From: Pseudomonadota bacterium
GTDB taxonomy: Bacteria; Pseudomonadota; Gammaproteobacteria; Acidiferrobacterales; Acidiferrobacteraceae
Direction: 5' to 3'
DNA: 6,395 nucleotides
Assembly (NCBI GenBank): GCA_021795255.1
Contig: JAJYPQ010000244.1
Location: forward strand, 1-6,395
Positions 1 through 6,395 of this stretch are shown here, piece by piece. Position 1 is the stretch's first letter. The number at the start of each line of letters is the position of its first letter. The notes below the pieces were generated by a model. That model saw only the letters and a list, made by a program, of their open reading frames with translations, did no database searches and was not told where the DNA came from. Both the position numbers and the translations under genes were made by a program.

Positions 1-2673
1 TACGTCTTAAGCAAGTTCTTCGGGAGCCGCAATGATCGTGTCGTGCGGCGTATGCGCCAGCAGGTTAGCCGCACAAACGAGCTAGAATCGAAGTGCAGCG
101 CCCTTTCCGACGAGGCCCTGCGGGCCCAGACGATCCAGTTTCGGGAACGGCTTGGGCGTGGTGAGTCACTGTCGGCGCTTTTGCCGGAGGCCTTCGCCAC
201 GGTGCGCGAGGCCTCCAAGCGGGTTCTCGGTATGCGCCATTTCGATGTGCAGCTGATCGGCGGCATGGTCTTGCACGAAGGTAAGATCGCGGAGATGCGG
301 ACCGGGGAAGGAAAGACCCTTGTGGCGACCCTTGCGGCCTATCTGAATGCCCTGCCGGGTGCGGGTGTGCATGTCGTTACCGTCAACGACTATCTTGCGG
401 CCCGGGATGCCGAGTGGATGGGGCGGCTTTATAGCTTTCTCGGCCTTACGGTAGGAACTGTCGTTTCAACTCTGGACGGTCCCGCAAGACGAGACGCCTA
501 CGGCGCCGACATCACCTACGGCACCAATAATGAGTTCGGGTTCGATTACCTTCGCGACAATATGGCTTTTAGCGCCGAGGAGCGTGTGCAGCGGGTCCTT
601 AACTACGCTATCGTTGACGAAGTCGATTCGATTCTGATCGATGAGGCCAGAACCCCACTCATCATTTCCGGGCCGACCGAAGAAAACACCGAGCTATACG
701 CTAAAATCGATGTCATGGTACCGAAGCTCACGCGGCAAATCGAGGAGGATGGCGCCGGGGACTACACGGTGGACGAAAAGGCCAAACAGATCTATCTCAC
801 GGAAGAGGGTCACGAGGCTGCTGAGCGTCTATTGGCACAGGCCGGTCTTTTGGCGGCTGGGGCGAGTCTCTATGACGTCGCGAATATGGCGCTTCTTCAC
901 CACGTCAATGCCGCTCTGCGCGCTCATGCCCTTTACCACCGCGAGGTGGATTACATCGTGTCTGATGGTCAAATCGTCATTGTCGATGAGTTCACTGGGC
1001 GCATGATGCCAGGACGCCGCTGGTCCGATGGGCTCCACCAGGCCGTCGAGGCGAAGGAGCGCGTCGAAATCCAAAACGAGAACCAGACACTGGCCTCAAT
1101 CACCTTTCAAAATTACTTCCGCCTCTATGAGAAGCTGGCGGGCATGACTGGGACGGCTGATACCGAAGCATTCGAGTTCCAGGAGATCTATAACCTTGAG
1201 GTGACGGTGATACCAACCCATCGCCAGGCCGTGCGCGAGGATCTCGGGGATCAAGTTTATCGCAGTGCCGCTGAGAAGCATGCCGCCATCGTGGCCGACA
1301 TTGAGTCGTCGCATAAAAAGGGCCAACCGGTGCTTGTGGGTACGGCATCGATCGAAAGCTCGGAGAGTCTGTCGGCATTGCTCAAGAAGGGCAAGATCCC
1401 GCACGAAGTTTTGAATGCCAAACACCACGAGCGTGAGGCGCACATCATTGCTCAGGCTGGCCGCGAAGGGGCGGTGACCATTGCCACCAATATGGCTGGC
1501 CGCGGCACCGATATCGTTTTGGGTGGGAATCCCGAGGCCGATACCAAACAGGCCACCACTGACGAGGAACGGGCAGCGGTAACCCGGGAGTGGCAGACGC
1601 GCCATGATCGCGTCATCACGGCTGGTGGCCTCAAGGTGATCGGCACCGAACGTCACGAGTCCCGGCGCATCGACAATCAGTTGCGCGGCCGCTCGGGACG
1701 CCAGGGAGACCCGGGTATGACCCGGTTCTATCTCTCTCTTGAGGATAATTTGATGCGCATCTTCGGGTCGGAACGCGTCGCGGGTCTTATGGATAAGTTG
1801 GGCATGGAGCAGGGTGAGGCCATAGAGCACCCCTGGGTGACCAAGGCCATTGAAAACGCTCAACGCAAGGTCGAGGCCCACAACTTCGATATCCGTAAGC
1901 AGCTGCTTGAATATGATGACGTGGCCAACGATCAGCGGAAGGTCATCTACGACCAGCGCAATAAGTTACTCGTCGCAGAGGACGTCAGCGCCAGTGTCTC
2001 ATCTATCCATCGCGATGTCGTCGAGGCGATCATCAGTACCCATATTCCACCGAATAGCTTCGAAGAACAGTGGGAGATTGCAAGCCTTAAGGAGGCGCTC
2101 GCGCGCGAACTGCGACTGGAATTGCCTCTTGACCTGTGGCTGAAGGAGGATAGTGCTCTCGATGAGGAGGCGCTGCGAGCGCGAGTTCAAGAGGAGGCAC
2201 AGAAGAGCTATCAGCAGAAGACGGAACAACTCGGGGCGGAGACCATGCGCCATCTCGAAAAGGCGATCATGCTCCAGGTCCTTGATCTCCAATGGAAGGA
2301 TCACCTTGCGGCGATGGACCATTTGCGTCAGGGTATCCAGTTGCGCGGCTACGCGCAAAAGAGCCCTCAGCAGGAGTATAAGCGCGAGGCCTTCGAGTTG
2401 TTCTCGCAAATGTTGGACCGTGTTAAGCATGAGGTCATTACAACGATTGCCCAGGTCGATATTCAAGACGAGAGCGACATCGAATTGATAGACGAGCAAC
2501 GCCGTCAGCATGGGGAGACGTTTTACGAGCACCCAAGCGTCCTTGCGGTGGAAGATGAGAATGCCACGTCGGTACAGACCGTGACGCGGGTCGGTCCCAA
2601 GGTGGGACGGAACGACCCATGCCCGTGCGGCTCTGGTAAGAAGTATAAGCAGTGTCACGGCAGGCTCGCCTAA
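1..2673 (+). CDS. secA: Protein translocase subunit SecA (5' end cut by window edge)
   Basis: SecA is the cytoplasmic ATPase motor that pushes unfolded preproteins through the SecYEG channel. The frame is open from base 1, and the first codons read [20 protein letters not shown], matching the SecA N-terminus, so the GTG at 43 is internal and the true start lies about three codons upstream. 890 residues are visible; the full protein would be about 893, close to the usual ~900. Visible motifs are the Walker A lysine in GEGKT (Lys codon 313-315), Walker B DEVD at 616-627, [10 protein letters not shown] at 1486-1515 and the arginine-finger motif RGRSGRQGD at 1684-1710. The C-terminus carries the zinc-binding [13 protein letters not shown] motif (Cys codons 2620, 2626 and 2653), which in the family contacts SecB and lipid. 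No motif is damaged. argJ follows ten bases after the stop, suggesting co-transcription. Identification is essentially certain. Confidence 0.98.
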   Translation, partial: YVLSKFFGSRNDRVVRRMRQQVSRTNELESKCSALSDEALRAQTIQFRERLGRGESLSALLPEAFATVREASKRVLGMRHFDVQLIGGMVLHEGKIAEMRTGEGKTLVATLAAYLNALPGAGVHVVTVNDYLAARDAEWMGRLYSFLGLTVGTVVSTLDGPARRDAYGADITYGTNNEFGFDYLRDNMAFSAEERVQRVLNYAIVDEVDSILIDEARTPLIISGPTEENTELYAKIDVMVPKLTRQIEEDGAGDYTVDEKAKQIYLTEEGHEAAERLLAQAGLLAAGASLYDVANMALLHHVNAALRAHALYHREVDYIVSDGQIVIVDEFTGRMMPGRRWSDGLHQAVEAKERVEIQNENQTLASITFQNYFRLYEKLAGMTGTADTEAFEFQEIYNLEVTVIPTHRQAVREDLGDQVYRSAAEKHAAIVADIESSHKKGQPVLVGTASIESSESLSALLKKGKIPHEVLNAKHHEREAHIIAQAGREGAVTIATNMAGRGTDIVLGGNPEADTKQATTDEERAAVTREWQTRHDRVITAGGLKVIGTERHESRRIDNQLRGRSGRQGDPGMTRFYLSLEDNLMRIFGSERVAGLMDKLGMEQGEAIEHPWVTKAIENAQRKVEAHNFDIRKQLLEYDDVANDQRKVIYDQRNKLLVAEDVSASVSSIHRDVVEAIISTHIPPNSFEEQWEIASLKEALARELRLELPLDLWLKEDSALDEEALRARVQEEAQKSYQQKTEQLGAETMRHLEKAIMLQVLDLQWKDHLAAMDHLRQGIQLRGYAQKSPQQEYKREAFELFSQMLDRVKHEVITTIAQVDIQDESDIELIDEQRRQHGETFYEHPSVLAVEDENATSVQTVTRVGPKVGRNDPCPCGSGKKYKQCHGRLA

Positions 2674-2677
2674 GGAG
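2672..2677 (+). promoter_or_regulatory. Ribosome binding site of argJ, overlapping the secA stop codon
   Basis: AAGGAG is a near-perfect Shine-Dalgarno sequence. It lies six bases before the ATG at 2684 and shares its first two bases with the secA TAA stop. It supports 2684 as the argJ start over the out-of-frame ATG at 2679, which is too close to the site. The overlap suggests that translation of argJ follows that of secA on the same message. Confidence 0.85.
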
Positions 2678-2683
2678 AATGGC

Positions 2684-3901
2684 ATGGCAGTAGCAGGGAA
2701 CGGGGCGCCGCCGCTCGGAGCAATTCCGGGCATACGCTTGGGGACGACGATGGCGGGAATCCGGAAGGCCGGGCGACGCGATCTCGTGGTCATTCAGTGT
2801 GAACCGGGCACGACTGCTGCCGCTGCGTTCACTCAAAGCCATTTTGCGGCGGCCCCTGTCCTTGTTGCCAAATCCCATTTGGCGCAGGTCGAACCGCGCG
2901 CCTTGGTCATTAACACCGGTTTTGCGAACGCCGCGACGGGCGACATCGGGCGTCAGGACGCTCTTGCCTGTTGTGCCGCTCTTGCGCGCGAGCTGGGCTT
3001 GCGGCCAGAAGAAATCCTACCGTTTTCGACCGGAGTGATTGGCGAACGCTTACCCGTGGCGCCCTTGATTGCCGGCCTGCCAGCCGCGATCGCGGCTGCG
3101 ACCGAGGACGGTTGGCTTGAGGCAGCGCACGGGATCATGACTACTGATACGGTAGCCAAGGCCTCGGCCGCCAAGCTCGTGCTGGATGATACCCTGGTGC
3201 GGCTGGTTGGCATTGCCAAAGGATCCGGGATGATTCATCCCAATATGGCGACGATGCTCGCGTTTATCGGCACCGATCTTTCGGCCCCACGGACGGTCTT
3301 GAAGGCCGCCCTGGACGAGGCGATTGGGTCAACGTTTAACGCAATCTCCGTGGACGGGGATACCTCGACCAACGATGCCGTGATGGTGTTGGCCACGGGC
3401 AAGTCGGGTGTGCGGATCGAGCGGAGCGACGGCCCTTTATTCGCGCGTTTCGTTGCGGTTTTGGAGACGGTGTGTGCTGAACTCGCCCACGCCGTTGTGC
3501 GTGATGGGGAAGGGGCGACTAAATTTGTGCGAGTCGACGTCTCTGGCGGCCGGTCGCGCCACGAGTGCCAGATCGTTGCCAACACGATCGCCCAGTCGCC
3601 GTTAGTGAAGACGGCGCTTTTCGCAAGTGACCCCAATTGGGGCCGGATTCTCATGGCGGTTGGTCGCTCGCCCATGGCCCTGGACGACCCGAATCGCGTT
3701 ACCGTCACCCTAAACGGCATACGGGTTTTTGCCAATGGCGCGGTGGATCCTACCTATCGCGAAGAGCAAGGTCAGAAGGCCCTGGCGGCATCGGATATCG
3801 TCGTTGGTGTCGATCTTGGTCAGGGATCGGAAAAGGCCACCGTTTTTACCTGTGATTTGTCGTACGATTATGTCCGCATCAACGGGTCCTACCGCACCTA
3901 A
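2684..3901 (+). CDS. argJ: Bifunctional ornithine acetyltransferase / N-acetylglutamate synthase ArgJ
   Basis: ArgJ moves the acetyl group from N-acetylornithine to glutamate, giving ornithine and N-acetylglutamate and so recycling acetyl in arginine biosynthesis. Many family members can also make N-acetylglutamate from acetyl-CoA. The 405-residue length is typical. The precursor cleaves itself between Ala and Thr in the conserved sequence KGSGMIHPNMATMLAF. Here the bond is Ala189-Thr190 (Thr codon 3251-3253), and the new N-terminal Thr is the nucleophile. The oxyanion-hole motif STGVIGE is present (Thr116-Gly117), as are the GIMTTDT, DGDTSTNDAV, RDGEGATKFV and ASDPNWGRI blocks and the C-terminal NGSYRT. 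One oddity is Phe80 in the loop NTGFANAATG, where relatives I recall carry Asn (NTGNANA). The start at 2684 has a strong ribosome site, and the 3' end overlaps the Nudix gene. Whether this enzyme is mono- or bifunctional cannot be read from the sequence. Confidence 0.97.
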   Translation: MAVAGNGAPPLGAIPGIRLGTTMAGIRKAGRRDLVVIQCEPGTTAAAAFTQSHFAAAPVLVAKSHLAQVEPRALVINTGFANAATGDIGRQDALACCAALARELGLRPEEILPFSTGVIGERLPVAPLIAGLPAAIAAATEDGWLEAAHGIMTTDTVAKASAAKLVLDDTLVRLVGIAKGSGMIHPNMATMLAFIGTDLSAPRTVLKAALDEAIGSTFNAISVDGDTSTNDAVMVLATGKSGVRIERSDGPLFARFVAVLETVCAELAHAVVRDGEGATKFVRVDVSGGRSRHECQIVANTIAQSPLVKTALFASDPNWGRILMAVGRSPMALDDPNRVTVTLNGIRVFANGAVDPTYREEQGQKALAASDIVVGVDLGQGSEKATVFTCDLSYDYVRINGSYRT

Positions 3902-4820
3902 TCTGGTCGTTGTCGGGATTATTCAGGATCCCGCTGGCCGTGTGCTCGTCGCGCGCCGCCCCCCCACCAAGGTTGGCGGGGGCCTTTGGGAATTTCCGGG
4001 TGGTAAGGTGCATGGGGGCGAATCCGAAGAAGCGGCCTTACGGCGGGAGCTCGATGAGGAATTGGGTATCGTCGTAGGGCGATCTGAGCCGCTCCCGCAC
4101 TTTCGGGCAGACCCGCCGCCGTCTGTCACCCTCTCGTTTTGGCGGATCTACGATTATCGGGGCGCGCCTCATGGGCGCGAGGGTCAGGAAGTGCGGTGGT
4201 GCGCCGTAGACAGTCTCGCAGCACTTCCCTTTCTACCCGCCGATCTTCCGATTTTTCCGCGATTGATGTTGCCGCCTCTCTACCTCATAAGCGATGTCGA
4301 ACGCCTCGGCGAAGAGCTGTTCGAAGAACGATTAAAGGAGGCGTTCATGCGGGGTGCGCGTCTCGTTCAGTTACGCGAGCCCTGGTCGAGCGCGCGCCTT
4401 TGCGCGTATGCGGGCCGCCTCCGGGACCTGTGTGTCTCTTACGGCGCGCGCTGCCTAGTGAACGGCGACCCGAAGGAGGTCGGCGGATGCGCCGACGGTG
4501 TGCACCTCTCCTCGGCCCGTCTATGGCAACAGTCCAAACGCCCGCTCGCGCAAAATCAGCTTGTCGGTGCCTCGTGCCACGACCAACAGGACTTGCAAAG
4601 AGCAGCAGATGTGGGCTGCGATTTTGCGGTACTGTCACCTGTCCGATATACCCGAAGTCATCCCGATAGAGAGCCTATCGGCTGGCCGCGCTTCGCCGAA
4701 CTGGCTTTGGAGACTGACCTGCCTGTCTACGCGCTAGGGGGCATGAAAGAACAGGATTGCCGAGAGGCCCATGAAGCGTTTGCGCAAGGCGTTGCTTTAC
4801 GCAGCGCCATCTTTGGGTGA
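3870..4820 (+). CDS. Nudix (MutT-type) hydrolase fused to a ThiE/TenI-like domain
   Basis: This is a 316-residue two-domain protein. Residues about 10-130 form a MutT-like Nudix hydrolase with a perfect Nudix box (GX5EX7REUXEEXGU) at residues 45-67 (4002-4070): G45, E51, R59-E60, E63-E64, G66. MutT removes oxidised dGTP from the nucleotide pool, but the true substrate here is unknown. Residues about 135-316 resemble thiamine phosphate synthase/TenI, with LYLISD, VQLRE, ADGVHL, GASCHD, SPV and YALGG in the expected order. Several catalytic positions of true ThiE differ: REP for REK, VNGDP for the NDR-type motif, and YTRSHP for the Thr-x-x-Lys phosphate loop. It is therefore probably not a working thiamine phosphate synthase. 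Such fusions are known in gammaproteobacteria, often near secA and argJ. The start is uncertain: ATG 3870 lies 32 bases inside argJ without a clear ribosome site, suggesting coupled translation. GTG 3852 is an alternative. Confidence 0.9.
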   Translation: MSASTGPTAPNLVVVGIIQDPAGRVLVARRPPTKVGGGLWEFPGGKVHGGESEEAALRRELDEELGIVVGRSEPLPHFRADPPPSVTLSFWRIYDYRGAPHGREGQEVRWCAVDSLAALPFLPADLPIFPRLMLPPLYLISDVERLGEELFEERLKEAFMRGARLVQLREPWSSARLCAYAGRLRDLCVSYGARCLVNGDPKEVGGCADGVHLSSARLWQQSKRPLAQNQLVGASCHDQQDLQRAADVGCDFAVLSPVRYTRSHPDREPIGWPRFAELALETDLPVYALGGMKEQDCREAHEAFAQGVALRSAIFG

Positions 4821-4885
4821 GGCGTTCAGAATGGATTGGTGTCGCATAACCTTAATTATCCGTGCCGCGAGACGCTGAAGCGAGC

Positions 4886-4911
4886 GGCGGCGATTTCTCG
4901 ATCGCCTCGCC
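4886..4911 (+). other. Hairpin downstream of the Nudix fusion gene
   Basis: GGCGAT at 4889-4894 pairs exactly with ATCGCC at 4901-4906 around a six-base loop (TTCTCG). After a two-base bulge (4907-4908) a further GGC/GCC pairing (4886-4888 with 4909-4911) extends the stem to nine pairs. It lies 65 bases after the secA-argJ-Nudix block and could stabilise the 3' end of that message or help termination. No U-tract follows, so it is not a standard intrinsic terminator. Confidence 0.4.
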
Positions 4912-4946
4912 ACCCGCCGTGTGCGCGGCGCTTTGCCCAAGTTCCC

Positions 4947-4977
4947 TTGATTGGCTATCTGGACTTCGTGGCAAAAT
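4947..4977 (+). promoter_or_regulatory. Weak candidate promoter for the yqjD/yqjE-like pair
   Basis: TTGATT (4947-4952) resembles a -35 box. CAAAAT (4972-4977) preceded by TGG resembles an extended -10 box. The 19-base spacer is longer than the best 17, and only four of six -10 bases match consensus. It lies about 90 bases before the ATG at 5068, in the only gap where this pair could have its own promoter. A stationary-phase sigma factor would be plausible by analogy with E. coli yqjD, but nothing in the sequence proves it. Confidence 0.25.
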
Positions 4978-4981
4978 AGCC
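4953..4981. repeat. Short inverted repeat overlapping the candidate promoter
   Basis: GGCTAT (4953-4958) and ATAGCC (4976-4981) are exact inverted copies separated by 17 bases. The centres of the two arms are 23 bases apart, about two helical turns. They fall in the spacer and -10 region of the weak promoter, so they could form an operator for a dimeric regulator. Arms of only six bases can also occur by chance. Confidence 0.2.
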
Positions 4982-5053
4982 TCATTTCCTTTAGAGTCGT
5001 AGTTATGGTCCGCGATACCTTGGTTGCGGAGACCGACAAGCGAGCAACAGATT

Positions 5054-5061
5054 AAAGGGGG
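5054..5061 (+). promoter_or_regulatory. Ribosome binding site of the yqjD-like gene
   Basis: The purine-rich run AAAGGGGG ends six bases before the ATG at 5068. This fixes the start of the small membrane-protein gene and shows it is translated independently of the upstream block. Confidence 0.75.
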
Positions 5062-5067
5062 TCGTCC

Positions 5068-5400
5068 ATGAGTAAAGCCGAAAGCTTAAGCACGGTTCTC
5101 GATCAGTTACTGTCGGATTTTAAGGTGGTGTTGGCTGATAGCGACAGATTGCTTCAGGCGACTAGCCAAGAAGGGGCGGAGGCACTGGCGGCCTTGCGCA
5201 CCGATCTCGCGGAACGGCTTCAGGGCGTGAAAGGGCAGTTAAAGACAGCGGAAAAGATGGTTTTTGATAGAACGGCCGGGAGTATCGGGGCCGCCGAGGA
5301 TGTGATTCGCACGAATCCGTGGCAGACGCTTTTAGTGGTAGGCGGGGTGGCCGCCCTGGTGGGATATCTGGCCGGTCGAGCCGGTTCTCGCCGTGGGTGA
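5068..5400 (+). CDS. DUF883 (ElaB/YqjD-type) membrane-anchored protein
   Basis: This 110-residue protein has the architecture of the DUF883 family, which includes E. coli YqjD and ElaB, inner-membrane proteins reported to bind ribosomes in stationary phase. Residues about 5-80 are a charged, Ala/Leu-rich helix likely to form a coiled coil. The family signature TNPWQ lies at residues 82-86, just before a single C-terminal transmembrane helix (about 86-103) rich in small residues with a glycine-zipper look (GG, G, G). It ends in the basic tail GSRRG. There is no signal peptide, so the long helix should be cytoplasmic. Its stop overlaps the start of the YqjE-like gene by eight bases, the same order as E. 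coli yqjD-yqjE. Ribosome binding in this organism is inferred from the family only. Family assignment is firm; the symbol is left blank because paralogues are common. Confidence 0.87.
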   Translation: MSKAESLSTVLDQLLSDFKVVLADSDRLLQATSQEGAEALAALRTDLAERLQGVKGQLKTAEKMVFDRTAGSIGAAEDVIRTNPWQTLLVVGGVAALVGYLAGRAGSRRG

Positions 5401-5758
5401 CGGGGACTTGGGAGAGGGCGCGTCAGGCGGCCAGCGAGCGGCCTCAAGTCCCTTTCTGATCGGACTCGTGTCGCTCTTGGTGGCGCTCGTCAATCAGCGC
5501 TATGCCGAACCCCTTCGTGTGCTCCGGGCCGAAAAGCGCAGGCTTTTGCGGGCGGCGATTTTTGCGGCTTGTGTCGCCTTTTTCTCTGTGATGGGAGTGG
5601 TGGCCTTATCTTTTGGGGTGATTGCGCTCTTTTGGAACCGCGATCGCCTCGTGGCCGTGGGTGCCGTGATCGGCTTTTACTGGCTGCTGGCTGGGATATT
5701 CTTCTGGCGTTGGCGTGTCCTGGTCAAGCAGGACAGCCTTCTTTTTAATCGGCGTTAG
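5393..5758 (+). CDS. YqjE-type two-helix membrane protein (phage holin superfamily-like)
   Basis: This 121-residue protein resembles YqjE, annotated in databases as a phage holin family protein although it is a chromosomal gene unrelated to lysis. A Gly-rich start is followed by a probable amphipathic helix (residues about 20-45, LIGLVSLLVALVNQRYAEPL). Next come the basic/acidic junction RAEKRRLLR and two transmembrane helices, about 53-80 and 85-106, joined by the short turn NRDR. The tail is short and polar. The start is taken as GTG 5393, which overlaps the preceding stop in the junction GTGGGTGA, so translation is probably coupled; no good ribosome site is present. A partner role with the DUF883 protein at the inner membrane is inferred from conserved order. 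The third gene of the E. coli set (yqjK) is not present. Confidence 0.82.
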   Translation: MGDGDLGEGASGGQRAASSPFLIGLVSLLVALVNQRYAEPLRVLRAEKRRLLRAAIFAACVAFFSVMGVVALSFGVIALFWNRDRLVAVGAVIGFYWLLAGIFFWRWRVLVKQDSLLFNRR

Positions 5759-5790
5759 TGCGGGCTCGCGACGGTCTCCTAAGCGGCGTA

Positions 5791-5835
5791 GCGGGTTCAA
5801 AGCCCGCCCTGGCAGGGTATCCACGAGATTTTTTT
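5791..5835 (+). terminator. Possible weak terminator after the yqjE-like gene
   Basis: Two small hairpins precede a run of seven T (5829-5835). The first pairs GCGGG (5791-5795) with CCCGC (5803-5807). The second pairs CCCT (5807-5810) with AGGG (5814-5817). They share base 5807, so they compete. The T run starts 11 bases after the second stem, farther than in a standard intrinsic terminator. The position, between convergent genes, favours a terminator role, but the structure is weak. Upstream GCGGGCT (5760-5766) can also pair exactly with AGCCCGC (5801-5807) as an alternative fold. Confidence 0.3.
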
Positions 5836-5875
5836 GAATAGACGCCTGGGACCTGGGTCTTGAGGTTCTTACCCC

Positions 5876-6395
5876 CTAGGGCGTGACACGCGGTCCGGGT
5901 CTGAGAAGATAGTGCTCGTGAAGCGCGCGGACGTGGACCAAAAGCTCTGCGGGCGAACCGTTATTTGCGATCACATCGTCTGCCAGCGCCCGACGTTTCG
6001 CGCCGCTCGCCTGGATAGCGAGAAGATTCTCGATCGTCTGATTTGCGAGCCCTCGGGCCTGCAAGCGCCGCTTTTGCTCTTTAGTGTTCACATCTATGAC
6101 CAGAACCCGGTTCACGAAATCCGGCCGACCGATCTCTGCCAAGAGTGGGATGACCAGCAGGGCATAGGGATGCGCATCCTCCGACCGCTTCCGTAAGGCC
6201 TCGTGAATGGGCGGGTGGAGTATGGCCTCGAGCGTTTTACGCGCGGCAGGGTCGGTAAAGACTCGTTGCCGCAGTAGGGCGCGCACGATATGTCCTTCGC
6301 TGTCGGCGATTTCCTCGCCGAAAGTGGCGCGCACGATGGCATTGATCTCTTGCCCCGGTTCCATGAACTCATGTGCGATGTTGTCGGCGTCAACG
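5876..6395 (-). CDS. coaE: Dephospho-CoA kinase CoaE (N-terminus cut by window edge)
   Basis: CoaE phosphorylates the 3'-hydroxyl of the ribose in dephospho-CoA, the last step of coenzyme A synthesis, in the cytoplasm. On the minus strand the frame is open from the right edge to the TAG at 5878-5876, giving 172 visible residues. It begins VDADNIAHEFMEPG, which includes the conserved DAD substrate motif. The internal ATG at 6364 is therefore not the start; about 30 residues, including the ATP-binding P-loop, lie outside the window. Other family blocks are visible: LHPPIHE, VIPLLAE, NRVLVIDV (core strand), the lid-region sequence KRRLQARG, the Gln-Ala motif AIQASGAKRRALADDVIANNG, and the C-terminal LHEHYL. 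It converges on the yqjE-like gene across a 117-base gap. Its presence fits the secA-mutT-coaE clustering of gammaproteobacteria, although here it points toward the block. Confidence 0.96.
   Translation of the reverse strand, partial: VDADNIAHEFMEPGQEINAIVRATFGEEIADSEGHIVRALLRQRVFTDPAARKTLEAILHPPIHEALRKRSEDAHPYALLVIPLLAEIGRPDFVNRVLVIDVNTKEQKRRLQARGLANQTIENLLAIQASGAKRRALADDVIANNGSPAELLVHVRALHEHYLLRPGPRVTP

Larger units (their letters stand above)
4821..5067. other. Intergenic gap between the Nudix fusion gene and the yqjD-like gene
   Basis: No credible gene was found in these 247 bases. A minus-strand reading frame (4797-5039) runs through most of it, but it has no ribosome site, is Arg-rich in a way typical of GC-rich shadow frames, and overlaps the end of the fusion gene. 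The gap holds a bulged hairpin (4886-4911), a weak candidate promoter (4947-4977) and the ribosome site of the next gene. It therefore probably separates two transcription units. Confidence 0.6.

Noticed and set aside
43..45. GTG as the secA start
   Set aside because: The frame stays open to base 1, and the 14 upstream codons encode conserved SecA N-terminal sequence (FFGSRNDR), so this codon is internal.
1096..1881. Long minus-strand open frame (261 codons) opposite secA
   Set aside because: It lies wholly antisense to strongly conserved SecA coding sequence, resembles no family I recognise and is expected by chance in GC-rich DNA.
1999..2793. Long minus-strand open frame (264 codons) across the secA-argJ junction
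   Set aside because: It is antisense to both conserved genes, has no recognisable domain and no ribosome site, so it is best explained as a shadow frame.
4139..4669. Plus-strand frame of 176 codons inside the Nudix fusion gene
   Set aside because: The product is very Arg- and Ser-rich and non-homologous, and it overlaps a gene with clear Nudix and ThiE-like motifs in another frame.
4797..5039. Minus-strand 80-codon frame spanning the intergenic gap
   Set aside because: There is no ribosome site upstream of its ATG, the composition is Arg-rich, it overlaps the end of the fusion gene antisense and no family is recognised.
4821..5067. A small yacG or zapD gene, expected near secA, mutT and coaE
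   Set aside because: No frame in the gap shows the four-cysteine YacG pattern or anything like ZapD.
5393..5758. A phage holin or prophage remnant
   Set aside because: The database family name is misleading. Next to a DUF883 gene and without lysis or other phage genes, this is the chromosomal YqjE type.
5743..5817. An intact tRNA gene (Arg, anticodon CCT)
   Set aside because: Only the T-arm and the anticodon-loop-like bases fit. The anticodon stem does not pair, the variable loop would be three bases, no acceptor stem partner exists and there is no CCA.

Overview
The window is a stretch of ordinary bacterial chromosome from what looks like a gammaproteobacterium with GC-rich DNA. The assignment rests on three things: SecA and ArgJ read closely like gammaproteobacterial versions; the MutT-type Nudix domain is fused to a thiamine-phosphate-synthase-like domain, a combination typical of that class; and secA, a mutT-like gene and coaE are close together, as in the E. 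coli coaE-zapD-yacG-mutT-secA neighbourhood. I cannot name a genus.

Layout. Bases 1-4820 hold a tightly packed plus-strand block. It begins with secA (preprotein translocase ATPase, missing about three codons at its 5' end), followed ten bases later by argJ (bifunctional ornithine/glutamate N-acetyltransferase), which overlaps by 32 bases a Nudix hydrolase/ThiE-like fusion gene. The close spacing suggests one transcript whose promoter lies upstream of the window. A 247-base non-coding gap (4821-5067) follows, with a bulged hairpin and a weak candidate promoter overlapped by a short inverted repeat. Next come two small overlapping membrane-protein genes (5068-5758). One is a DUF883/ElaB/YqjD-type tail-anchored protein and the other a YqjE-type (phage-holin-superfamily-like) two-helix protein, the same order as E. 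coli yqjD-yqjE. A 117-base convergent gap (5759-5875) contains small hairpins and a run of seven T. On the minus strand, coaE (dephospho-CoA kinase) ends at 5876, and its P-loop N-terminus lies beyond the right edge.

How the genes work together. They are housekeeping genes rather than one pathway: protein export (secA), arginine biosynthesis by the acetyl-recycling route (argJ), nucleotide-pool sanitation or a related hydrolase activity (Nudix fusion), an envelope-associated pair probably linked to stress or stationary phase (yqjD/yqjE-like), and the last step of coenzyme A synthesis (coaE). I found no mobile element, CRISPR array, rRNA or intact tRNA, and no evidence of a new defence or other accessory system. 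The points most worth a second look are the altered active-site motifs in the ThiE-like half of the fusion, one unusual residue in a conserved ArgJ loop, and the structure in the two intergenic gaps.
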